Assembly: GCA_034509735.1 (NCBI GenBank) | Contig: JACGWO010000011.1 | Location: 19,886,979 to 19,950,978 of the forward strand | DNA from: Sesamum alatum | Taxonomy: Eukaryota; Streptophyta; Magnoliopsida; Lamiales; Pedaliaceae | Direction: 5' to 3' | Length of the DNA: 64,000 bases | Shown here: piece by piece, positions 56,157 to 64,000 of the stretch | Position numbering within the stretch: position 1 is the first letter of the stretch | Layout of the letters: each line of letters begins with the position of its first letter | Position numbers and translations under genes: made by a program | Notes under the pieces: generated by a model | Seen by the model: the letters and a program-made list of their open reading frames with translations, nothing else | Told to the model about the DNA's origin: nothing | Databases searched by the model: none

Positions 56157-56847
56157 CGTGAAGTGCAATCTGCAATTGCTGGCTCTGATCGCTGAAGATT
56201 TGGCCAAGACAGAGAGTAAATCATCTTAAATTTTTAATGTATTTCTTGGTTAGATTTTATTTATTTTATTTATTTTTATCTTTTTTCTTGATGAACAGTG
56301 GATTTTTTCTTTGTAGATCACGGATATGATATAATTATAGGGTTCAATGGTAGATTTTCTGAAATATATGGGGTTGATTTTATACTTTTAATTATTTTTG
56401 AGAAATGAACAGTTTGTATGTTTCAGAATTTAATGATGATATCAATAATTATGCTTAAAATTTGTATAATTTTATACCAGTTCACTTGTACATTTATTTA
56501 ATAATATGCAATATCAATTTATAATAAACAAAAATGATCTAAATTTGAGGTACTATATATCTTCGTATAAGCCTGAATAAGTGAATCTCTCTATAACAGT
56601 GTAGCAATAGAACAATAAATATTCATTGAATAAATATATTAAATTTAAAGAAAATATTTGAACTTGATTTGAATATTCAATTTCGAACAAATTTTAATTA
56701 AATTGAAATTGAATCGAGCTCAATTAGTTCAATATTTTCAAATATATTTTATAAGTTATTCTTTTGTTTATTGAAATTGGTCTCGAACCAAACTTGAAAG
56801 TTTTTTGTACGAATGATTCAGTTCAAGTTTGATTTCTTAAATTAATT
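56157..56847. repeat. Spacer unit 2 of the 1-kb tandem duplication
   Basis: 691 bp, differs from unit 1 by scattered substitutions and a few small indels, consistent with duplication of MITE plus spacer as one block. Confidence 0.8.
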
Positions 56848-57233
56848 GGGCAAAATATTTTTTTAATCTCGTTAAAAAGGATCATTATTGGTTTTAGTCC
56901 CACAATTCTTGCAGGTGTCGCTTTTAGTCCCGTTAAATCCCAAAACAAGCATTTTCGGTCCCAAAATGGCATGTGCAGTGCACATGACAGACTGATGCCA
57001 TTAGCTGCCCTTAACGTCCGTTAACGGGCGTTAAGTCGCACATGACAGACTGATGCCGTTAGCTGCCCTTAACGTCCGTTAACGAGCATTAAGTCACGTG
57101 CACTGCACATGTCATTTTGGGACTGAAAAGACATGATTTTGGATTTAACGGAACTAAAAGTGATACCTATAAAAATTATGGGACTAAAATCGATAATAAT
57201 CTTTTTTAACGGGATTAAAAAAATATTTTACCC
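56848..57233. mobile_element. Palindromic MITE, copy 3 of 3, with inverted and doubled core
   Basis: 386 bp. Arms match copies 1 and 2 but are more diverged. The core is in reverse orientation relative to them and present twice (58-bp units starting CACATGACAGACTGATGCC at 56981 and 57039). Confidence 0.82.
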
Positions 57234-57752
57234 AATACATAATATATAGATAGATACTTAGGTACACATGTGGAGAATAATACAGGCAAAAGGATAATTA
57301 GGGAACTGGGGAATTTCACTTCTGACGGTGGAAAACCTCGTATTAGGACAAGGGTTTTTTGCGGTTTGTTTTGTTTTATGTCAGAGCAAAATTAAACAAA
57401 TATATATTACTGGCAAATCTCAGAATGCAGCTCACAGATTTGCTCCTTCCGATGAACATCACATCAACATCATATGTAAAGTAAAATGTCTTATTAGGAA
57501 TATATATTATATATTCAACTCTATACTATATATATCACTGTAATGTGTCAAATACCGTTTGCCTAATCTTATCATGTTTCATCACTTTCCTTACCAAGTG
57601 GGGCTCAGAAAACCCGAAGCTCTATGGTCTGCTGCTGTTTTGGGTGTTTTAGGATGTATACTTTGACAAAGTTAATGATTCTACATTGTTGCATTCTAGG
57701 AATGTGTGAGGGAAACTGTGCAGTCACTTTTGATTAATATATTTTATAATAG
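57234..57752. other. Unassigned spacer
   Basis: A 71-codon plus frame (57328-57543) includes AAHRFAPSDEHHINII but has no family resemblance. It may be chance or a host exon fragment. Confidence 0.3.
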
Positions 57753-57790
57753 ACTAGGTGGTGCACCCGTGTTGCATTATACGTGGACAT
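57753..57790 (-). mobile_element. Helitron 3' terminus
   Basis: The minus strand reads ATGCAACACGGGTGCACC, AC, CTAGT, then CTATTATAAAAT. Hairpin and CTAGT suit a Helitron end; the body would run right and no start was found. Confidence 0.5.
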
Positions 57791-58024
57791 TTAACATTTA
57801 TTTTAATAAAAATTATAATTATGTTACAAATTTTGAATTATTTTGAAAATATAAGTAATAATAATTATTTATTTAAGTACTAATACGATAATTATGATAT
57901 GGTTTATAAGAATTGCAATTTTTATTAAGATTTTCTATGAAATGCCTTAATGAATATATAGTTTCATACAAAACTTTATGCGTTTTGGTGATTCTATTAT
58001 TTTTTTGTATATCTCTTGATTTTT

Positions 58025-58416
58025 CACTACAAAAGTTAATTTATTTTTTTTTTCGTAACAGTCAGAAATCAGCTCCAAAAATATGAGTTACAAAATAATT
58101 ATAACGGAAGCCGTTACAATTTTCATCGAACTGTGTAATGGCCACAGAGATTGTTACAAACATTGACCTAAAGTAGAAAATGATTTTGTATTTCTGTTTG
58201 GAACGGCCAATGTGAATTAATAAAATAGTTATTGGTACGGCTTTTCTTACAAAGAACATGATAGTAGTGTATCACTATTGGACTGGTCCTTTTAGCTGCA
58301 TTTGTAGCGGTTGGACTTTTCGTTGTAACAGTATTTGTAATTCTTATTGTAATGTGCATGTAACCAATATTGTAACGGTTGTTGTGACACCTTGAGTGCA
58401 TGTTTGATATGGGTTT
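58025..58416 (+). mobile_element. CACTA element 5' fragment
   Basis: CACTACAAAAGTTAATT is followed by repeated short words in both orientations (GCCGTTACAA, AACGGCC, GTACGGC, TAACGGTTG), like the subterminal repeats bound by CACTA transposases. It is cut at about 58416 by the LTR of the Tat element, or was already truncated. No transposase. Confidence 0.55.
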
Positions 58417-58911
58417 TGATGGGGGTGTAACCCAATTTGTGATGAAAAGACTAATATAGCCCTGAAAAGGGCCCAAAATTGCCAGAGGGCCCTGGATCCG
58501 CGCAACCCAGACAGATCGGACCATTCGACCCGATCCGGGTTAGCGACCCGAATCGTACTATGTGCCAGGTGTCCAAATCTAGACCCTCGATGCGGAAGTA
58601 ACTCAGACTTGGAAGATGGTGCCACGTGGGCCATGCAAGTACGAACACTTGGTGCTATAAATATGCCTACCCCACAGCATTTAAGGTAAGTTATTCACGT
58701 TATATTCGATCAGATTATTCTACCTAATCGCCATATTACCATCTCGACTAGTGTCTGACTTAAGCATCGGAGGGTCCAAGCCGGGGACGCTCCCGGCTAG
58801 CCTAACGTGATTGTTTCTTCTCAGGTTACTAGTCTGGGGAGCCTACCAAATCGAGCTTAAGGATACTCAACTAAGGTGAACACTCGAGATCGAGGTAAGC
58901 GACCCGGATCA
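58417..58911 (+). repeat. 5' LTR of the Tat element
   Basis: About 495 bp, TGATGGGGGTGTAACCC to CCCGGATCA. It contains the GACTTAAGCATCGGAGGGTC segment and a CCGGG...CCCGG inverted pair common near the 3' end of Tat LTRs. The start is inferred by analogy with the TGATGGGG start of the other family, so it is less certain than the end. Confidence 0.75.
58656..58663 (+). promoter_or_regulatory. TATA box of the Tat LTR
   Basis: TATAAATA, about 255 bp before the LTR end, preceded by a CACGTG word (about 58623) that could bind bHLH or bZIP factors. Confidence 0.6.
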
Positions 58912-58912
58912 G

Positions 58913-58930
58913 TTGACGTCGTCTGTAGGA
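58913..58930 (+). other. Primer-binding site and leader of the Tat element
   Basis: TTGACGTCGTCTGTAGGA, a decayed form of the TTGGCGCCGTCTGTGGGA leader of this group, one base after the LTR. Confidence 0.65.
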
Positions 58931-58960
58931 AACGTCTGAGAAGGATACTCACAATTCGAG

Positions 58961-60580
58961 ATGGAAGGACCATCTAGGAGAGATCAGATGTCAGGGGACC
59001 GTGATGGTACCCCGCAAAGACAAAATGATCAGATCATCCAAATCACCAGGGATGAACTCCAGAGAATGATAGATGAAGCTAGCAGGAAAGCAAGTAGGAA
59101 TGCTCTAGTAGAGTATGAGAGAAGAACTGCCACCCCAATAGCTTGTGAGATAGCAAAGAGACAATTATTTAAGGAGAAAGCAGTTGAAGAAGAGCTAAGG
59201 GATGAGGACAGTAGAGAGGTGCCTAAGAAAGGCGCCGCAATAGAAGTATCGGATGCGGCATCTAGCCAAAAAGGGAAAGGCAGGAGAAGAGAACCAGGGA
59301 TATCGAAGGCTGAGGTCGAGGACGTTGGTCGCTAAATTGAAAGATTGGGAGCCCAGATCAGTAAACTCAAACGAAGGGGTGAGATAGTAGCTCAGAATAG
59401 GAACTCGCCTTTCTCCAACAAGATCATCACTAAGACCGTGGACCCCCATTTCAGAATGCCAGATTTGCCTAAGTATGATGGTAGCAAGGATCCACAGGAG
59501 CACATTGTTGCATTCGACCTGGTAATGAATTTATGCGGTCAATCTGATTCCATTAATACTAAACACTTTGTGACTACTCTAACTGGAAAAGCACAAGAAT
59601 GGTTCACCAGTTTGCCCAGTGGAACCATCGAAACATACGGACAGTTGATACAAAAATTCGCATTTCACTTTGCAAGCAAAAAGAAACAAAAGAGATCAAC
59701 CACATACTTGTTCACGATAAGGCAGAGAGATGATGAATCACTAAAAAGCTTTGTGGGGAGATTTAACAATGAGACCTTAGAGGTTCAAGATCTCAGAATT
59801 GACATGATGATCAGCATCCTCATACATGGACTAAGGAAGGGTCCCTTTGCTTCATCATTAGCAAGGGATCCCCCTGAAGATGTAGAGCAGTTAATGAAGA
59901 TGGCTCAGAAATACATTGATGAGGAGGAAATGAACGCTATGAAGGATGGTGAATGGACAGGAGGTCGAGGTCGAGACCGAGGTACGGATCGAGGCCGAGA
60001 TCATAGGGTGCGATCTGAAAAAGATCATGAGGCACCATATCATCCCAGATTCCACAGATATACTCCGTTGAACGCTTCCAGAGCACAAATGATGATGATG
60101 GTGGAGAAAGCTAATGTGCTCCAATGGTCGAAGAAAACGCGGGCTACCCCATCAAGGAGGTACTTGGGTAACAAATACTGCTAGTTCCATAAAGAAAAAG
60201 GACATGACACTGAGGATTGCTTTCAGTTGCAGGACGAGATAGAAAGATTGGTAAGACAAGGATACTTTAAAGAGTATGTTAAAGAGGCTCGCAGATTTGA
60301 GAGAGAGAGGGAACCCAGAGAAGGGAAGAGAGAGAGATCGAGGAGTAGGCCTCGTAGTAGGGATAGGTTCCGAACGTGAGAAAACAGGAGAGAAGATAGA
60401 CAGGATGAGGTCGTCACGCGACAATCCTCCTGTGAAGATAGGCAGGATGAGGTCGCATACGATCGTGGGCGGACCTACTGATGGTGATTCAGCTGGATCG
60501 CGAAAGAGGTATGCGCGATAGGGAAGTTCAGAGAGGAAGGAATTTATACTAAGTATGGAACAAAACGAGGAGATCACATT
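58961..60580 (+). pseudogene. Tat gag
   Basis: First frame 58961-59335 starts MEGPSRRDQMSGDRDGTPQR with IIQITRDELQRMIDEASRKA and a basic stretch; a stop at 59333-59335 splits it. The second part, 59345-60184, has the capsid: FRMPDLPKYDGSKDPQEHIV, LTGKAQEWFTSLPSGTIETY, RDDESLKSFVGRFNNETLEV and LARDPPEDVEQLMKMAQKYI. It is followed by an RGRDRGTDRGRDHRVR patch. After a stop at 60184 the zinc region continues in frame (FHKEKGHDTEDCFQLQDEIE, RLVRQGYFKEYV). Only two nonsense positions interrupt an otherwise well-kept Gag. Confidence 0.9.
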
Positions 60581-60589
60581 CAGTAGAAG

Positions 60590-60912
60590 AAGGGTCGCAG
60601 AATGATCCCATGGTCATCAGAATGGATATCACAAATTTTCTAGTGCACAAGGTGCTGGTAGACAATGGTAATTCGGCGGATATTTTGTTTATGGCAGTGT
60701 TGAGAAAGATGGGCTTTGATAATACGCGACTACAATCGGTACAGACTCCCCTGGTAGGATTTGGATGGAGCGAAGTGACACCATTGGGAACCATCAACCT
60801 CCCAGCCTCTTTGGGTGACGAACCAAGGAGAAAAACTTTGATGATAAAATTTTTAATTGTTGATACTCCATTTGCTTATGACGTAATTTTGGGGAGACCC
60901 ATTTTAAACTAG
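60590..60912 (+). pseudogene. Tat protease with DNGNS active site
   Basis: VHKVLVDNGNSADILFMAVL carries the active site as DNG where the family has DTG or DSG, so the loop is probably inactive. It continues as TPLVGFGWSEVTPLGTINLP and AYDVILGRPILN, ending in a stop at 60910-60912. The protease C-terminal part and the RT start are missing at this point. Confidence 0.85.
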
Positions 60913-62000
60913 GCATGCCCAAAGGACCCCTAACCGTTACCGAGAATAGATTTATTGGTAAACTCCACGGCGGGATGCGCATTGTTCAGCATGATGGATG
61001 CGTACCAGGGTTACCATCAAATCTTCATAGCAGAAGATGACAGAGATAAGACTTCATTTGTTACTGAAAATGGCATTTATTGTTATAATGTGATGCCCTT
61101 TGGATTAAAAAATGCAGGTGCCACTTACCAAAGGTTGGTGAACAGGATGTTCAGGGATCTCATTAGCCATTCCATGGAGGTGTACGTAGATGATATGCTG
61201 GTAAAAAGCAAGAGGAAGGAAGAGCACCTCGATCACCTGAGAAAGGCGTTTGAGGTGATGGGAACATATGGCATGAAACTGAATCCGTCCAAGTGTACAT
61301 TCGGAGTTCGAGGTAGAAAATTCTTGGGATATATGGTGAGTGAGAAGGGCATCAAAGCAAACCCAAAGAAAATCAAAGTCTTGGGTCTGAGTTCACCAAA
61401 TACAGTCAAGGGCGTGCAAAAGTTAGCTGGGAAGGTCGCCTCCCTTAGTCGCTTTATCTCGCGGTCAGTAGATCGCAACTTACCATTTTTTAAGACTCTG
61501 AGGAAGGTGAAGGACTTCAGTTGGACGGACGAATGCGAAGAAGCATTGGTAGATTTGAAGCATTACCTAACAAACCCACCATTGCTAGCGAATCCCAAAG
61601 TAGATGAGGTGTTATACCTATACTTAGTAGTGTCCGATGATGCAGTAAGTTCTATATTGGTGAAAGAAGAAGCAGGGTTGTAGAACCTGGTGTATTATGT
61701 GAGAAGGATGTTACAAGGTACCGAAAAAAGATATATCCAAATTGAAAAGCTAGCACTTGCATTGGTCACCATAGCTCGAAAATTGCGACTATATTTTCAA
61801 TCTCATAAGGTTATTGTGTTGACAAACTATCCCCTGAAGCAAATTATGTCTAGACCAGATGCATCAGGTCGCCTGATCAAGTGGGTGTTCGAGCTAATAG
61901 AATTCGACATTGAATACCAGACAAGAACTTCCATTAAAGCTCAAGTTTTTGCTGACTTTATTGTCGAGCTCGCAGGTGAACAGGAAGAGAAGGAGCAGGA
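60913..62000 (+). pseudogene. Tat reverse transcriptase (N-terminally deleted) and first RNase H
   Basis: Begins at the RT motif ACPKDP(stop)PLPRIDLLVN, so the preceding RT motifs (a KWRVCVDFRDLN type block) are deleted. It then has TAGCALFSMMDAYQGYHQIF, MPFGLKNAGATYQRLVNRMF, the catalytic YVDD at 61183-61194, CTFGVRGRKFLGYMVSEKGI, LAGKVASLSRFISRSVDRNL and PFFKTLRKVKDFSWTDECEE. After a stop at 61681-61683, RNase H continues (YIQIEKLALALVTIARKLRL, YFQSHKVIVLTNYPLKQIMS, GRLIKWVFELIEFDIEYQTR). Confidence 0.9.
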
Positions 62001-62470
62001 AGGCTGGTACTACACGTTGATGGATCATCTAATGCGAGCAATGGAGGAGCAGGAATTTTGTGCAAGGACACGGAGGGGTCGAGATCGAGATCGCAGCAAA
62101 GCTGGCATTCCCTTCTACCAACAACGAAGCAGAATATGAAGCATTAATCTTGGAATTGAAAATGGCAAGTTAGGTTAAGGTGAGAAAATTAGATGTATGC
62201 ACGGATTCGCAGTTGGTGGCAATGCAGATTGAGGGAGCATATGAGACACGAGAATGGTCCATGACACAATATCTGAAGAAAGTAAAGGAGATGATAGAGA
62301 ATTTGATAGATGCTCAATCCAACAAATCCCAAGGGAGGAAAATGAACGAGCAGACGCATTGTCTAAATTTGGGGCTATGATGACAGGTGTAAAGGATTGT
62401 AGCATCTCAGTGATGATTAGAGAGGTGGCAGAAGTTGATGAACCAACCATGGAGATGCAAACTGTTGAGT
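62001..62470 (+). pseudogene. Tat second (archaeal-type) RNase H, frameshifted
   Basis: In the frame starting about 62007 it reads LVLHVDGSSNASNGGAGILC with the DGSS active-site start; a shift then gives the NNEAEYEALILELKMAS-like part near 62115-62170. DSQLVAMQIEGAYETREWS carries the next conserved Asp, followed by IPREENERADALSKFGAMMT. This extra domain is the same kind as the relic at 978-1420. Confidence 0.8.
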
Positions 62471-63735
62471 AAGAAAAGTCCTGGAAAACAGATATACTCA
62501 AGTATCTAAAAGATGGGATTGCGCCCAGCGACCCTGTGGAAGCAAGGAGGATGAAGTTTAAAGTGAATAGATAAAAAAAAACAAAAAAAAAGTTTTAAAG
62601 TGAACAGATTCATGATGCTGGGGGACGAACTGTACAAAAGAACGATTGGGGGACCACTATTAAAGTGCCTTAGCCCCGAGAAGGCCCAGTATGTACTAAG
62701 AGAAATCCATGAGGGCAGTCGTGGTAACCACTCGGGTGGTAGGTCGCTTGCATAGAAGGTTATGCGACAAGGTTACTTTTGGCCCACCTTGGTAAGCGAT
62801 GCAATGGAATTTACCAAAAAATGTGATAGTTATCAAAGGTACGCAACATTGATACATACTTCCGCGACCTCGATGGAACCAATCAAGATCGCATGCCCAT
62901 TCGACCAGTGGGATATAGACATTGTTGGTCCATTCCCACCAGCACCAACCCAGAAAAAATTTGTTATAGTGGTAGTAGAATATTTTTCAAAATGGGTAGA
63001 GGTCGAGGCATTAGCCAAGATATTTGAAAAGGAGGTGATAAATTTTATCTGAAAAAATTAATTTGCAGGTTTGGTATACCTGGGATCTTGATTTTAGATA
63101 ATGGTACTCAATTCCAAGGGAATCCTGGCGTGGTGCAAAGAATTAAAGATACAACAACACTTTACTGTTGTTGGAAACCCGCAGGCAAATGGTCAAACCA
63201 AGGTGACCAATCGCACACTATTGCAATATTTGAAAACAAGACTCGAAGGGGTGAAGGGGTGAAGGGGTCGAGGAGCTACCATGCGTACTATGGGCATATC
63301 ACACAACCCCGCATTCCTCAACTGTTGAGTCTCCGTTCTGTTTGGTTTACGGAAATGAAGCTATAATTCCTGCAAAAGTCGGTGAGATGATAGCCAGGGT
63401 TGCACATTACGACTCCCGAAAAAACTAGGATGAACGAGCCTTTGACCTAACTACTATTGAAGAAAAAAAAGATCGCGCTTATGCCAAGATCTTACACCAC
63501 AAGAACATGATGATGAAAAGCTACAACCAGAAGGTGAAACCAAGGCATTTTCAAGTGGAAGATCTGGTGCTCAAAAAGGTCGAGGTGTCTAAACATGTTG
63601 GGAAGTTGGACCCAAGTTGGGAAGGTCCCTACAAGGTCGTTGAAATTAAAAGACAAGGAACTATAGACTGCAGAACATGGACGGAAAAGGCTTGACAAGA
63701 CCTTGGAATGTGCACAACTTGAAAAAATTTTATGC
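62471..63735 (+). pseudogene. Tat integrase, frameshifted
   Basis: Linker with GDELYKRTIGGPLLKCLSPE and REIHEGSRGNHSGGR; zinc site partly kept (YFWPTLVSDAMEFTKKCDSY). Core: IACPFDQWDIDIVGPFPPAP, FVIVVVEYFSKWVEVEALA (TKW-type motif with E in place of D before YFSKW), then ILDNGTQFQGNP and a decayed VGNPQANGQTKVTNRTLLQY. The C-terminal part (NQKVKPRHFQVEDLVLKKVE, GKLDPSWEGPYKVVEIKRQG) is the typical end. 62552-62608 contains a short AAAGTGAA(C/T)AG duplication around an A-rich insert. Confidence 0.88.
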
Positions 63736-63759
63736 ATGATGGCATTGCGAATCTTGAAC

Positions 63760-63990
63760 AGCCTGTGAAAGGTCCACTTTTGTTGCTTACCAAAAAGCGA
63801 GATGACACAAGACCTGACATGCGACCTGGGAAAGGTCGGAGTTGAACGATATGTGAATGATCATCTAAACGATTTGAGAAAGATCACGCTTGATCTGTGA
63901 AAGATCACCTAATTATGCGATCTGTGAAAGATCATCTTTTTTTTTTTTTTTGGCAAGACTAACGATCTGAAAAAGATCATTTTGTATTCC
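63760..63990 (+). repeat. Degenerate GATCTGTGAAAGATC repeats in the Tat 3' region
   Basis: At least five copies related to (C)GATCTGTGAAAGATCA, around 63825, 63870, 63892, 63919 and 63963, with a 15-17 T run between two. Each is a small inverted repeat (GATC around GTGAAA). It lies after integrase and before the unseen 3' LTR. Confidence 0.75.
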
Positions 63991-64000
63991 GATGTCACCT

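Larger units (their letters stand above)
58417..64000 (+). mobile_element. Ty3/gypsy Tat element, defective, running off the window
   Basis: 5' LTR 58417-58911, leader/PBS from 58912, gag from 58961, protease, RT-RNase H, second RNase H and integrase to about 63735, then a repeat-rich 3' region. Domain order with an additional RNase H between RNase H and integrase is diagnostic of the Tat group. Many frameshifts and one large deletion at 60912 make it inactive. The 3' LTR lies beyond 64000. Confidence 0.92.

Overview
This window looks like a repeat-dominated, AT-rich (by eye) nuclear chromosome segment of a flowering plant, probably a eudicot. The evidence is plant-type Ty1/copia and Ty3/gypsy retrotransposons (two with initiator-Met primer sites, one Tekay-like chromovirus, two Tat-type elements), Helitrons ending in CTAGT or CTAAT, CACTA termini, and many palindromic MULE-like MITEs. 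There are no bacterial operons, no rRNA and no CRISPR array. I recognised no intact autonomous transposon.

Layout. 1-2,048: unexplained sequence, then a decayed Tat RNase H-integrase piece. 2,049-15,158: a truncated copia element (5' LTR, gag, protease, integrase) split by a complete, very young Tekay-like chromovirus at 3,444-13,562 (minus strand; AAAGT target duplication; 2.23-kb LTRs; extra coiled-coil ORF before gag). 16,079-21,995: an internally deleted copia element (minus; CATCT duplication) whose 5' LTR carries a palindromic MULE at 20,976-21,799. 22,364-22,866: a small Helitron. 23,906-28,158: the only convincing host-gene territory, with a three-exon 96-codon gene and two more exon-like segments downstream. 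28,865-29,217: a solo LTR. 30,600-33,650: the 3' two thirds of a third copia element. 35,898-36,892: two adjacent palindromic MITEs.

37,904-42,915 is a multi-layer nest: a palindromic MULE-like element interrupted by a head-to-tail array of chimeric Helitrons (38,159-41,223) and by a second MULE MITE (41,373-42,440). Another palindrome lies at 43,304-44,189. 44,845-49,903 is a non-autonomous Tat-type element (352-bp LTRs, GATAC duplication, same family as the solo LTR) packed with minisatellites and unfamiliar sequence. 49,909-58,416 holds Helitron and CACTA ends, a 3.6-kb Helitron candidate, and a roughly 1-kb tandem duplication of a MITE plus spacer. 58,417-64,000 is the 5' LTR and defective gag-pol of a Tat element that runs off the window.

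The genes do not form a pathway; the window records successive insertions. LTR similarity orders some events: the Tekay LTRs differ by about 9 substitutions in 2.23 kb, while the 352-bp Tat LTR pair differs at about 22 positions. All counts and alignments were made by eye.
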